DNA of 64,000 bases from CAVQZC01 sp963718315 (GCA_963718315.1 CAVQZC010000013.1:700576-764575); one strand, 5' to 3'; shown: positions 45,090 through 53,991, counted from the stretch's first letter. The notes: a model not told the origin generated them from the letters alone. Program-made: numbers and translations.

Positions 45090-45138
45090 CTCAACCGCTA
45101 CTCAAAAGCACGGCGCAGCCGCTCAACGTTGTCTCAAC
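45090..45138 (-). promoter_or_regulatory. Four helically phased CTCAAC boxes upstream of kdp
   Basis: On the + strand CTCAAC starts at 45090, CTCAAA at 45101, CTCAAC at 45122 and CTCAAC at 45133 (GTTGAG when read in the direction of kdp). Spacings of 11, 21 and 11 bp put all copies on one helix face, as expected for dimers of an OmpR-type regulator. The array ends 24 bp from the first kdp-operon start codon, so it is a strong candidate KdpE operator. Confidence 0.6.
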
Positions 45139-45149
45139 GGGATTGAGAC
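45131..45149. repeat. 7-bp perfect inverted repeat
   Basis: GTCTCAA (45131-45137) and TTGAGAC (45143-45149) flank CGGGA, 5 bp after the stop of the SDR gene on the minus strand. It overlaps the last phased box. It could be a weak terminator for the SDR transcript or an additional inverted operator half-site. Confidence 0.5.
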
Positions 45150-45153
45150 GGCG

Positions 45154-45957
45154 TCAGGCGCGCGGCGCGAGCGACGGCATGTAGCTCTCCGGCTCCAGCC
45201 AGTGGCCGCCGTCGATCGTCAGATTCGCCCCGGTGATGTAGGAGGCATATGGCGAGCAGAGCGCCGCCGACCACCAGGCGATCTCCTCGACCGTCGCCAG
45301 GCGGCCCGCCGGCACCGTCGCCTCGACCCGCCGCCGGTCGTCGTCCGACGGCCACAGCGCCGCGCCCGCGCCCTCGGTGTCGGTGGGGCCGGGGCAGATC
45401 GTGTTGATCCGGATGCCGTACGTTGCCCACTCGACCGCCAGGGTCTTGGTCATCGCCATCAGTCCGGCCTTCGCCGCCGCCGAGTGCACCGTGCCGGGAC
45501 CGCCGGTCCAGGCGTAGCTGGCGATCACGGACAGGATCGAGCCGCCGTCACCCTGCTCGATCATCTGCCTGCCGGCCGCCCGCGTGCACAGCCAGCCGCC
45601 GTCGAGCACGATCGAGACCACCGCCCGCCAGCCATTGGGCGAGAGGTCCTCGGCCTTGACCACGAAGTTGCCGGCGGCGTCGTTGACCAGCACGTCGAGA
45701 CGCCCGTACGCGGCCACCGTCGCGGCGACCATGGCGTCCACCTGATCGGGATCGCGGACGTCGGTCGGCACTGCGACCGCGCGCCCACCGGCCCCCTCGA
45801 TCAGGGCGACGGTCTCGGCCAACGGCTCCGGCCTACGGCCGGCGACGGCCACCGCCGCGCCCAGGCGGGCGAACTCCACCGCCATCGCGCGACCCATGCC
45901 GCTGCCACCGCCGGTGACCAGCGCAACCTTGCCGTCGAAAGCTCCGTCCCTGAGCAT
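45154..45957 (-). CDS. SDR oxidoreductase of the 2,4-dienoyl-CoA reductase type
   Basis: 267 residues from ATG 45957. NADP(H)-binding TGGGSGMGRAMAVEFARLGA, NDAAGNF (the NNAG position), and GIRINTICPGPTDTEG. The usual YxxxK reads SAAAK (HSAAAKAGLMAMTKTLAVEW), with a Tyr at ASYAWTG upstream; this Ser..Lys arrangement with a displaced Tyr is that of mammalian/peroxisomal 2,4-dienoyl-CoA reductases rather than a loss of function. Fits beta-oxidation of unsaturated acyl-CoAs and the neighbouring acyl-CoA genes. The frame is open further upstream, but the 22-bp inverted repeat begins right after this ATG. Confidence 0.8.
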   Translation of the reverse strand: MLRDGAFDGKVALVTGGGSGMGRAMAVEFARLGAAVAVAGRRPEPLAETVALIEGAGGRAVAVPTDVRDPDQVDAMVAATVAAYGRLDVLVNDAAGNFVVKAEDLSPNGWRAVVSIVLDGGWLCTRAAGRQMIEQGDGGSILSVIASYAWTGGPGTVHSAAAKAGLMAMTKTLAVEWATYGIRINTICPGPTDTEGAGAALWPSDDDRRRVEATVPAGRLATVEEIAWWSAALCSPYASYITGANLTIDGGHWLEPESYMPSLAPRA

Positions 45958-46163
45958 TAGATGAGTGACCGATATCTCCCGCGGGCCTGGCCGCTGCAGG
46001 AGGTGGTGGTTGGAGTCGGTCGGGGTGGCTGCGCCCGCGAACCTGCACCTCGCGGTGCCCGCGTGACGCGCCAATACCACCAGTATTGACGCGCCCCGCG
46101 TTCAGCGCGATGCACGGGTTCACAGACGCCCAGGACACCACGGAGATATCGGTCACTCATCTA
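45958..46163. mobile_element. MITE-like element: 206 bp with 22-bp perfect terminal inverted repeats
   Basis: TAGATGAGTGACCGATATCT (plus CC; 45958-45979) is repeated exactly in reverse complement at 46142-46163. Both ends carry TA, as expected for a TA target duplication (mariner/IS630-type). Inside is a second inverted repeat, CAATAC/GTATTG around CACCA (about 46074-46090). There is no coding potential for a transposase. The left end abuts the SDR start codon and the right end contains the stop codon of the synthetase gene. A non-autonomous element is the favoured reading; a long regulatory hairpin is the alternative. Confidence 0.5.
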
Positions 46164-48194
46164 GGCCGGGATGATACGGGCGTCGAGGGCCAGGGCGCCT
46201 TCGGGCGTGACCAGCAGCGGGTTGATCTCGATCTCGGCGATGTCCGGCCGCGCCGCGGCCAGGTGGGACAGCGCCGCCGCAGCCTCGGCCGCAGCTCGCA
46301 GGTTGACCGCCGGCCGGCCGCGCGTCTCGCCCAGCAGCGGCGCGTGGCGCAGGATCGACAGTAGCCGCTCGGCCTCCTCGACGCTGAGCGGCGCCAGCCC
46401 GACCGCGTTGTCCTTGAACACTTCCGCATAGATGCCGCCGAGGCCGATCTGAGCAACCGTGCCGAAGCGGGAATCACGCCTCGAGCCCACGATCAGCTCC
46501 ACCCCGTCGCCCAGCGGAGCCAGCCGCTCGACCGAGAACTCGGGCGGTGAGAGCCGGGCGTGCATGTCGGCTGCTGCGTCCGCCAGCGCCGCTTCGTCGG
46601 CAATCCCGACCTTCACGCCCCCGGCATCCGACTTGTGGAGGATGCCGAGCGCCTTCAGCACCACCGGGTATCCCAGCTCGCGGCCGGCGGCGACCACGTC
46701 GTCGGGCGTCGCGCATCGCCGGGCCTCCACGAACCGCACGCCCGCGGCCTGCAGCAGCTCCCGGGATCCGTAGTAGCTGTCGTCGAGCGGCCCCGTCTTC
46801 ACCAGCGGCATCACGGGCGCCCCGGGCGGTGACGGACGCTCCACCAGCGCCGCAGCAGCGGCCGCAGCGGACTCGATCGTCGGATAGATCGGAATGCCGC
46901 CCTCGCGCTGGGCGATCGAGGTCGGCGTGTCGTGGTACATCGTCTGTGCGACCACCGGGCGGCCGGTCTCCTGCACCGCCTTCACGATCGCCCGCGCGAC
47001 GCTCACCTCGATGTCGCGGAACTCGTCCGAGTACTCGCTGTAGCCGCCGAAGTAGCCGGTCATCAGCACGCCGTCCACCTCGCCCGACTCGAGCAGCGCC
47101 CGGGCGACGTTGGAGTAGGAGTTGAAGTCCTGCTCGCCACCACCGGCGAGGTCGACCGGGTTGGCGGTCGCCGCGGTCGGCGGCAGCATCGCCGCCAGCG
47201 TTGCAGACAGCTCGCTCGACAGCTCGGGAACGTCCAGCCCGGCAGCCGTCGCCACGTCGCAGGCAATCGCCCCGTGCCCACCTCCGTCGCCAAACACAGC
47301 AACACGGTTGCCCTTCATCCGGCGCGGCGTCGTCAGCGCCTGAGCCAGGTCGATCATCTGGGCCGGAGTTGAGACCAGATGCGCCCCGGCGCTGCGGCAG
47401 GCGGCCTCGACGACGTCGGCGTCTGACACCATCGCACCGGTATGCGACTGAGCCGCCCGGCCGCTTGCCTTGCTCCGGCCCACGGACAGCACGATCACCG
47501 GCTTCCGCGCAGTGGCGCACGCATCCACGAACGCGCGGCCGTCGCGGAAGTCCTCCGCGTACACGGCGATCAGCTTCGTCGGCTCGTGGGCGCCGAACGA
47601 TGCCACCAACTCGGCCAGGTCGACGTCCGCCTGGTTGCCAACCGAGGCAAAGCGTGAGAAGCCCAGTCCGTACGGGCGGGCGAGGATGCCCAGCTCGAGC
47701 GCGAGGTTGCCGCTCTGGGAGATGAGGCCGATCGACCCGGGCGGGAACTCGTTGGAGCAGATCCCGAGGTCGGAGGACGCGTCGTAGACGCCGAGGCAGT
47801 TCGGGCCGAGCAGGATCGCGCCGGCGGCGCGGACGCGCTCGACCAGCGCCTGCTCGCGCAGCCGCCCCTCCTCGCCCGATTCGCCGAGCCCGGCGGTGAT
47901 GCCGACGAAGGCCCGTGCACCCTTGGCGAGCGAGGCGTCGACCGCCTCGTCGAAGCCGGCCGGCGGCACCGCCACCACGACCAGCTCCGGCGTCCCGGGG
48001 AGCTCATCCACCGACCGGTAGGTGGGCTGTCCGAGCACCTCGGTGCCGTTGCGGTTGACCAGGTAGACGGGCCGGCGACCGGCGCCCCTGAGCGCGCCGC
48101 GGGCGAGCCAGTTGCCCCACTTGGCGGGATCGTTGGACGCGCCGAGAACGGCGACCGACGAGGGAGCGAACAGGGGAGTCAGATCGCGAGGCAT
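46161..48194 (-). CDS. NDP-forming acyl-CoA synthetase (acetate-CoA ligase, ADP-forming type)
   Basis: 677 residues fusing alpha and beta subunits. CoA-binding domain (VAVLGASNDPAKWGNWLARG), succinyl-CoA-ligase-like domain with GLISQSGNLALELG and the phospho-histidine His251 in AQSHTGAMVSD, then an ATP-grasp domain (about 465-677; YPVVLKALGILHKSDAGGVK, EIEINPLLVTPEGALALDAR). Interconverts acyl-CoA and acid with ADP phosphorylation. The stop codon falls inside the right terminal repeat of the adjoining short element. Lies with the SDR and acyl-CoA dehydrogenase in a fatty/organic-acid neighbourhood. Confidence 0.92.
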   Translation of the reverse strand: MPRDLTPLFAPSSVAVLGASNDPAKWGNWLARGALRGAGRRPVYLVNRNGTEVLGQPTYRSVDELPGTPELVVVAVPPAGFDEAVDASLAKGARAFVGITAGLGESGEEGRLREQALVERVRAAGAILLGPNCLGVYDASSDLGICSNEFPPGSIGLISQSGNLALELGILARPYGLGFSRFASVGNQADVDLAELVASFGAHEPTKLIAVYAEDFRDGRAFVDACATARKPVIVLSVGRSKASGRAAQSHTGAMVSDADVVEAACRSAGAHLVSTPAQMIDLAQALTTPRRMKGNRVAVFGDGGGHGAIACDVATAAGLDVPELSSELSATLAAMLPPTAATANPVDLAGGGEQDFNSYSNVARALLESGEVDGVLMTGYFGGYSEYSDEFRDIEVSVARAIVKAVQETGRPVVAQTMYHDTPTSIAQREGGIPIYPTIESAAAAAAALVERPSPPGAPVMPLVKTGPLDDSYYGSRELLQAAGVRFVEARRCATPDDVVAAGRELGYPVVLKALGILHKSDAGGVKVGIADEAALADAAADMHARLSPPEFSVERLAPLGDGVELIVGSRRDSRFGTVAQIGLGGIYAEVFKDNAVGLAPLSVEEAERLLSILRHAPLLGETRGRPAVNLRAAAEAAAALSHLAAARPDIAEIEINPLLVTPEGALALDARIIPA

Positions 48195-48319
48195 CAGGCG
48201 CTGGATGGTGACATGAGAGCCGTGCCGGGCGTCGCAGATCCCAGTCCGGCAACGGCGGCGTCAGCCTGAGAGCGCTCCAGGCCGGCCGGGCATACCAGGT
48301 CCTGGATGCGGTTGGCACT

Positions 48320-48347
48320 TGACTTGGCGGCTCATGTGGTTACAGTC
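48320..48347 (+). promoter_or_regulatory. Candidate promoter of the polyamine ABC operon
   Basis: TTGACT (48320-48325), 16-bp spacer, TACAGT (48342-48347). The start point would be near 48354, leaving a roughly 50-nt leader that contains the palindrome at 48366-48379. Confidence 0.5.
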
Positions 48348-48365
48348 ACCCCTCACAGCTTTGTT

Positions 48366-48379
48366 TGACTGTACAGTCA
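48366..48379. promoter_or_regulatory. Perfect 14-bp palindrome TGACTGTACAGTCA, candidate operator
   Basis: A perfect inverted repeat directly downstream of the predicted promoter and 26 bp before the start codon of the substrate-binding protein. TTGACTGTACAGTCA-type palindromes are typical TetR-family sites. No tetR gene is adjacent, so the regulator is unknown. Confidence 0.55.
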
Positions 48380-48405
48380 GTCAGGATCCTGAGCAGGGAG
48401 GATAC

Positions 48406-49710
48406 ATGGCGCGTCATCCGAAGGAACGACCACCCGGCTGGGGCGCCTGGAGCAGGCGCGAGTTCCTCCGTCGAAGCGGCGGCGCAGCGCTCGGACTGAG
48501 CAGCGCAAGTGCGATCCTGGCCGCCTGCAGCAACAGCACCAACGCGGCCGGCGGCAGCAGCGGAGCGGGCAGCGAGCCGGTCGGGCCGGGCGGGCTTCCG
48601 CTGGCGCGGCCGGACAAGCGCGTCAAGCTTCCTATCTACGCCGACAACAAGCCGATCGAGTCGGGCCTGCAGCCCGAGACCGGCGGCACCTTCAACGTCT
48701 TCAACTACCCGGACTACATCTACGGCTCCCTGCTCAAGGAGTTCGGGAAGAAGTACAACGTCAACGTCCAGGTCACCCCGTTCGACGACATCAGCTCCGG
48801 CATCGCCCGCCTCGCATCGGGCGCCGTGACGCCGGACGTCACCGAGATGACCCCGGACAACCTGGACAAGGTGGTCGCGGGCAAGCTGATCCAGCCGCTG
48901 AACCTGGACTACATCCCCAACCTGCAGAAGAACGTCTGGCCCGAGCTGGTGAGCCCGTTCTACGACGTCGGGTCGCAGTACGGGGTGCCCTACACCGTTT
49001 ACAAGACGGGCCTTGCCTGGCGCACCGACCAGGTCAAGGAGGACATCCCCTCCATGCCGCAGCCGTTTGACATCTTCTGGGAGTCGCAGGCATACGCCGG
49101 CAAGGTGGCGCTGCTGAGCGAGGTACGCGAGACGATCGCGATGGCCCTGCTTCGCAAGGGGCACCTCGACATCAACACCGAGGATCCCAAGCTGGTCAAC
49201 GCGGCGGTCGCCGACCTGAAGCAGCTCTACAACATCTGCAACATCAAGGTCGGCGACGTCCAGTACCAGACGATCCCCGAGGACAAGGCGTGGCTGAACC
49301 AGGCCTGGTCGGGCGACATGCTGTCGGCCACCTTCTACTACCTGCCCAACAAGGCGACCGGCAAGCTGCTGCGGTTCTGGTCACCGCCCAAGGGCAAGGG
49401 CCCGATCCAGAACGACATGTGGAGCGTCTGCAAGGGCACCAAGAAGCCGGTGCTTGCCCACCTGTTCTTGAACTTCATGCTGGACAACGGGAACGCGTAC
49501 AGCAACTTCATCAACTTCAACGGCTACCAGCCTCCGCTCAACGAGATCAGCCCCACCGAGCTGGTCAGCAAGGGCCTGATCCCGGAGACGCTCGCCAACT
49601 GTGTCATGACCGCCGATGAGCTGGGACCGACGTCGCTCCAGGAGATGACCCTGACGATCCAGGGCGACCAGCTCTGGCAGAATGGCTACTCGGACTTCCT
49701 GGCCGGATAG
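48406..49710 (+). CDS. Polyamine-type ABC transporter substrate-binding lipoprotein (Tat exported)
   Basis: 434 residues from ATG 48406 (GGGAGG upstream). Twin-arginine SRREFLRRSGGAALG followed by lipobox LAAC. The PotD/PotF-type fold shows FNVFNYPDYIYGSLLKEFGK, RLASGAVTPDVTEMTPDNLD, VPYTVYKTGLAWRTDQV and WSGDMLSATFYYLPN. Binds spermidine/putrescine-like ligands outside the membrane and delivers them to the two permeases downstream. The real ligand may be another cationic metabolite. Confidence 0.9.
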   Translation: MARHPKERPPGWGAWSRREFLRRSGGAALGLSSASAILAACSNSTNAAGGSSGAGSEPVGPGGLPLARPDKRVKLPIYADNKPIESGLQPETGGTFNVFNYPDYIYGSLLKEFGKKYNVNVQVTPFDDISSGIARLASGAVTPDVTEMTPDNLDKVVAGKLIQPLNLDYIPNLQKNVWPELVSPFYDVGSQYGVPYTVYKTGLAWRTDQVKEDIPSMPQPFDIFWESQAYAGKVALLSEVRETIAMALLRKGHLDINTEDPKLVNAAVADLKQLYNICNIKVGDVQYQTIPEDKAWLNQAWSGDMLSATFYYLPNKATGKLLRFWSPPKGKGPIQNDMWSVCKGTKKPVLAHLFLNFMLDNGNAYSNFINFNGYQPPLNEISPTELVSKGLIPETLANCVMTADELGPTSLQEMTLTIQGDQLWQNGYSDFLAG

Positions 49711-49729
49711 GTAGGGAGGAGCAGGAGGG

Positions 49730-50620
49730 ATGTATCCCCGTTGGCTGTGGCCGGCCTTCGCCCTTCCGGGCGTCGTCTGGCTGATCATCCTCTTCCTGCT
49801 GCCGTTCTACGCCGTGGTGGGCGTTGCCTTCGGGGGAATCGACCCGATCCTGCAGACGCCCATTCCCGCCTGGAATCCGCTCCAGTGGAACATCGGTTGG
49901 GTCAGTGACACGCTCAGCAACCTTGCGCCCGGCGGCATCTACTGGGTGGTCGTCGTACGCACGCTCGAGTACGTGGTCATCTCGTGCGCCGGCTGCATCC
50001 TGATCGGCTATCCGGTCGCCTACTACATCGCCCGCCACGCCTCGCGGACCAAGAACATGCTGCTGATCCTGCTCATCCTGCCGTTCTGGATCAGCTACCT
50101 GATGCGGATGCTGGCCTGGGTCAACCTGCTGGCGCCGGACGGGTTCGTGAACCGGTTCTTGATGTGGGCGCACGTCATCCAGACGCCGTACGGCTTCCTC
50201 GACGGCCAGTCCTCGACCGTGATGTTCGCGCTCGTCTACGGCTACATCCCCTACTTCATCCTGCCGCTGTACGCGTCGCTCGACCGCATCGACCGCAGCT
50301 ACCTGGAGGCTGCCCGTGACCTCGGCGCCAGTCCGTCCCGGGCGTTCTGGCACGTGACGCTTCCGCTCAGCAAGACCGGCCTGCTGGGTGGGCTGGTGCT
50401 GATCGCGCTGCCGATGTTCGGCGAGTACTACACCCCGAACATGGTCAGCAGCGCGCCGACGACGTCGATGTTCGGCAACCAGATCGACCTCTACTTCCAC
50501 GGTGGCCCGCAGCCCACGATCGGGGCGGCGCTGACGATCATCCTGTCCGCCTTCCTGGTGGTGCTGATGGGCTACTACATGCTCTCGATCCATCGAGCCT
50601 CCAAGGAGCTGGCACAGTGA
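49730..50620 (+). CDS. Polyamine-type ABC transporter permease (PotB-like)
   Basis: 296 residues, six TMs, with the EAA loop YLEAARDLGASPSRAFWHVTLPLS. Begins WPAFALPGVVWLIILFLLPF, typical of PotB/PotH. ATG 49730; GGGAGGA site about 9 nt upstream. Heterodimerises with the next gene's product; the genes overlap by 4 bp (GTGA). Confidence 0.93.
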   Translation: MYPRWLWPAFALPGVVWLIILFLLPFYAVVGVAFGGIDPILQTPIPAWNPLQWNIGWVSDTLSNLAPGGIYWVVVVRTLEYVVISCAGCILIGYPVAYYIARHASRTKNMLLILLILPFWISYLMRMLAWVNLLAPDGFVNRFLMWAHVIQTPYGFLDGQSSTVMFALVYGYIPYFILPLYASLDRIDRSYLEAARDLGASPSRAFWHVTLPLSKTGLLGGLVLIALPMFGEYYTPNMVSSAPTTSMFGNQIDLYFHGGPQPTIGAALTIILSAFLVVLMGYYMLSIHRASKELAQ

Positions 50621-51552
50621 CCGGCGAGGCTGCAGCCCTGCCCACGCCTCCGCGCGCGGTGTCCGGCTGGGCCAAGATGCGCGGCCGGATCAGCAACCCC
50701 TGGGGGCGCCCGCGGTTCCTGGTGCTCTTCACCTGGCTCTACGTCGCCTGGTCGATCATCCCCGTGCTGATCGCGATCCAGTTCTCGTTCAACTCAACCC
50801 GCTCGCGCACGCTCTGGCACAGCTTCTCGCTGCGGTGGTACACCGGCGATCCCGTCGAGTCGGTCTACCACAGCGCCTACCTGCGCAGCTGCCTGGAGCA
50901 GAGCCTGAAGCTGGCCACGCTGGACGTCATCATCGCCACGCCGATCGGCGTGGCGCTGGCGCTTGGCCTGGCCCGCTGGCGCAGCCGTGGATCGGGCTCG
51001 TCCAACTTCCTCATGCTGTTCCCGCTGGTCACGCCCGAGATCGTGATGGGCGTGTCGCTGCTGCTGCTGTTCACGCACATCTTCACGTTCATCCACACGG
51101 GCACCCTGGCCATGCTGCTTGGCCATGTGACCTTCTCGATCTCCTACGTGGTGGTGATCGTGCGCGGCCGCCTGTTCTCGATTGGCAGGAGCTACGAGGA
51201 AGCGGCGGCCGACCTGGGTGCGTCATGGTGGCAGTCGATTCGCCTGATCCTGCTCCCGCTGCTGCTGCCGGCGATCATCGCCAGCGCCGCCATCGTGTTC
51301 GCGATCTCGATCGACGACTTCGTGATCAGCTACTGGCTGTCGGCCGGAGCCAGCACCGACACGGTGCCGATCGCGATCTATGCGGCGACCCGCGCGGCGC
51401 CGCTGCCCTCGACGAACGCGATCGCAACCGTCATGCTGTTCGTCACGCTGGCTGCCGTCGTGGGTGGGTTCGGCGTCTGGCGCCTGTTCACCCGCAGCGA
51501 GCGCCAGGGCGGCAAGTCGATGATGCAAGACTTCGCTGCGTTCGATATTTAG
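50617..51552 (+). CDS. Polyamine-type ABC transporter permease (PotC-like)
   Basis: 311 residues, six TMs. EAA loop YEEAAADLGASWWQSIRLILLP and the PotC-type end ISIDDFVISYWLSAGASTDT. GTG start overlaps the upstream stop. Cytoplasmic N-terminal extension of about 35 residues. Completes the membrane channel of the uptake system. Confidence 0.93.
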   Translation: MTGEAAALPTPPRAVSGWAKMRGRISNPWGRPRFLVLFTWLYVAWSIIPVLIAIQFSFNSTRSRTLWHSFSLRWYTGDPVESVYHSAYLRSCLEQSLKLATLDVIIATPIGVALALGLARWRSRGSGSSNFLMLFPLVTPEIVMGVSLLLLFTHIFTFIHTGTLAMLLGHVTFSISYVVVIVRGRLFSIGRSYEEAAADLGASWWQSIRLILLPLLLPAIIASAAIVFAISIDDFVISYWLSAGASTDTVPIAIYAATRAAPLPSTNAIATVMLFVTLAAVVGGFGVWRLFTRSERQGGKSMMQDFAAFDI

Positions 51553-51584
51553 TAGGCTGATTCAGGTTCAAAGGAGAGGTGCCC

Positions 51585-52718
51585 GTGGCTGGTGGTGAAG
51601 TCAAGCTGATCAACCTCGTCAAGGCCTTCGCGGAGGTGCGGGCTGTCGACGGGATCGATCTGGAGATGCCGGCCGGGGAGTTCTTCTCGATGCTGGGGCC
51701 GTCGGGCTGCGGCAAGACGACGACGCTGCGCATGATCGCCGGCTTCGAACAGCCGACCTCGGGGCAGATCCTGCTCGACGGCAACGACATGGCGTACACC
51801 CCGCCCCACAAGCGGAACGTGAACACCGTGTTCCAGAGCTACGCCCTGTTTCCCCACCTGACGGTGTTCGACAACGTCGCGTTCGGGCTCCGCCGCCAGA
51901 AGGCGGGCAAGCCAGAGGTCAAGCAGCGGGTCGTCGAGGCGCTCGAGCTGGTGCAGCTGACGGGATTCGAGAAGCGCAAGCCGGCGCAGCTCTCCGGCGG
52001 CCAGCAGCAGCGCGTGGCGCTGGCTCGGGCGCTGGTGCTGAAGCCCGCAGTGCTGCTGCTCGACGAGCCGCTGGGCGCGCTCGACGCCAAGCTTCGCAAG
52101 GCGCTGCAGATCGAGCTGAAGGCGCTGCAGCAGCAGGTCGGGATCACGTTCATCTACGTGACCCACGACCAGGAAGAGGCGCTCACCATGTCCGACAGGA
52201 TCGCCGTCATGAGCAACGGCAAGGTCGAGCAGGTCGCCGAGCCTCAGGAGGTCTACGAGGAGCCCTCGACCACGTTCGTGGCCGACTTCCTGGGCGTCTC
52301 CAACCTGATGACCGCCACCGCCCACGGTGAGAGCAACGGTCGCTGCCGGGTGACCGTCGGCGACTTCGAGCTCCTTGCCGGCCGCGGCGACGTGGCGACG
52401 ACGGGCGAGACCAAGATCGTCATCCGCCCCGAACGCGTCCACATCGAGCCGCACGAGTCGACCGGGGAGAACCGCGTCCCGGGCATGGTCGAGCGCGTCG
52501 TCTATCTCGGCAACGCCAACCAGATCATCATCCGCCTGGCTAACGGCGATGCCGTGCAGGCGCTCGTCCAGAACACGGGCGACGAGCTCGCCTACAAGCA
52601 GGGCGACCCGGTACGCGTCCACCTGCCGGCCGACGCGCTGCGGGTGCTCACCGACACCGGCACGGCGCCGATCGACGAGGACGCGAGCCCGGCAGTCGCA
52701 GCGGCTGCCGGCAAGTAG
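51585..52718 (+). CDS. Polyamine-type ABC transporter ATP-binding protein (PotA-like)
   Basis: 377 residues. Walker A GPSGCGKTTTLR, Q-loop VFQSYALFPHLTVFDNVAFG, signature LSGGQQQRVALARAL, Walker B VLLLDEPLGALDAKLR, H-loop VTHDQEEA, then a C-terminal TOBE domain (about 280-360). GTG 51585 preferred over GTG 51579 because AAGGAGAG (51571-51578) then has normal spacing. Last gene of the operon; a hairpin follows. Confidence 0.94.
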   Translation: MAGGEVKLINLVKAFAEVRAVDGIDLEMPAGEFFSMLGPSGCGKTTTLRMIAGFEQPTSGQILLDGNDMAYTPPHKRNVNTVFQSYALFPHLTVFDNVAFGLRRQKAGKPEVKQRVVEALELVQLTGFEKRKPAQLSGGQQQRVALARALVLKPAVLLLDEPLGALDAKLRKALQIELKALQQQVGITFIYVTHDQEEALTMSDRIAVMSNGKVEQVAEPQEVYEEPSTTFVADFLGVSNLMTATAHGESNGRCRVTVGDFELLAGRGDVATTGETKIVIRPERVHIEPHESTGENRVPGMVERVVYLGNANQIIIRLANGDAVQALVQNTGDELAYKQGDPVRVHLPADALRVLTDTGTAPIDEDASPAVAAAAGK

Positions 52719-52732
52719 CGCTGAAGCCCCGT

Positions 52733-52750
52733 CGGGACTTCTTAGTCCCG
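52733..52750. terminator. Bidirectional hairpin between converging genes
   Basis: CGGGACT (52733-52739) pairs with AGTCCCG (52744-52750) around a 4-nt loop, 14 bp after the ABC ATPase stop and overlapping the acyl-CoA dehydrogenase stop codon. Confidence 0.55.
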
Positions 52751-53908
52751 GAGTAGGCCGCGGGAGATGATCAGGCGCTGGATGTCGGACGTGCCCTCCT
52801 CGATCTCCTCGAGGCGGGCGTCTCGCGACCACTTCTCGACCGGGTACTCGCGGGAGTAGCCCCAGCCGCCCAGCGTCTGGATCGCCGCCCAGGTCACCCA
52901 GCTCGCCGTCTCCGACGCGAACAGCTTCGCCATCGCGGCCTCGCCCGGGACATGCCGCCCGGCGTCCATCGAGCGCGCCGCGCGGTGCGTGAGCAGGCGG
53001 GCGGCGTCGATCCGGGTCGCCATGTCGGCCAGCCGGAAGCCCACCGCCTGGTGCTGCCCGATCGGCTTGCCGAACGCCTCCCGCGTGCGCGCGTATTCAA
53101 CGGAGTACTCGTAGGCGGCCCGGGCGATGCCGACGGCGCTCGCCGCCAGGTGGATGCGCGACTCGTCGAACGTGTGCATCAGGCTGTAGAAGCCCTTGCC
53201 CTCCTCGCCCAGCCGCCGATCCTCGGAGATCTCGCAGTCCTGCATGAAGATCTCGGTGTTGATGATGGCGCGCTGGCCCATCTTGCGCATCGGCTCGCCG
53301 CTGCTGAACCCGGGGTCGCCCTTCTCGAGCACGAAGGCGGTGACGCCCTTCGACCCGGTGCCGGGCGCGATGGTCGCAAAGACGACGTAGTACTCGGCGA
53401 TGCCGCCGTTTGAGATCCAGGTCTTCTGGCCGTTCAGCACGTAGCCGGCATCGACGCGGCGGGCGGTCGTGCTCATGGCGGCCGAGTCGGAGCCGACGCC
53501 CGGCTCGGTCGAGGCCAGCGAGGTCAGCGGCGGCCGGTCGCTGCACAGGGGAGCCAGCCAGCGCTGCTGCTGCTCGGCCGTCCCCACCTCCAGCACCGGC
53601 CGGGCGAAGAAGGCGCCCGACGTGACCAGGTTGCCGATCCCGGCGCAGCCCCAGTTCAGCTCCTCCTGGACGATGCAGCCGGTGAAGACATCGTCGATCC
53701 CGCCGCCCCCGACCTCCTCCGGCAGCATGTACGAGGTCAGCCCAACCTCGGCCGCCTTGTAGACGACGTCGAGCGGCGTGTAGGTGTCGCGCTCGTCGAC
53801 CTCGGCGGCGATCGGCCGGATTTCCGTCTGCGCGAACTCCCGGGCGAGCGCCTGGATCTCGCGCTGCTCGTCGGTCAGATCGGGCTGGTGGGGCAGCAGG
53901 TTCGGCAT
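52742..53908 (-). CDS. Acyl-CoA dehydrogenase
   Basis: 388 residues, single-domain ACAD. FAD/substrate signatures SLASTEPGVGSDSAAMSTTA, TWISNGG and the C-terminal ETASWVTWAAIQTLGGWGYS with the catalytic Glu in EEIEEGTSDIQRLIISR. Oxidises acyl-CoA to trans-2-enoyl-CoA with transfer to ETF. Chain-length preference is not predictable. ATG 53908. Convergent with the ABC operon. Confidence 0.94.
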   Translation of the reverse strand: MPNLLPHQPDLTDEQREIQALAREFAQTEIRPIAAEVDERDTYTPLDVVYKAAEVGLTSYMLPEEVGGGGIDDVFTGCIVQEELNWGCAGIGNLVTSGAFFARPVLEVGTAEQQQRWLAPLCSDRPPLTSLASTEPGVGSDSAAMSTTARRVDAGYVLNGQKTWISNGGIAEYYVVFATIAPGTGSKGVTAFVLEKGDPGFSSGEPMRKMGQRAIINTEIFMQDCEISEDRRLGEEGKGFYSLMHTFDESRIHLAASAVGIARAAYEYSVEYARTREAFGKPIGQHQAVGFRLADMATRIDAARLLTHRAARSMDAGRHVPGEAAMAKLFASETASWVTWAAIQTLGGWGYSREYPVEKWSRDARLEEIEEGTSDIQRLIISRGLLRD

Positions 53909-53991
53909 CGCCCGGCCACGCTATCAGACCCGGTTTTCGCGGCGTCGCGGCAGGCGGAGGTCGGTAGACTACGCGGGCCTCGTGCGCCCCC

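Noticed and set aside
45131..45149. Intrinsic terminator for the SDR gene
   Set aside because: The stem is only 7 bp, with no T-run, and one arm coincides with a phased CTCAAC box. Listed as a repeat, not as a terminator.
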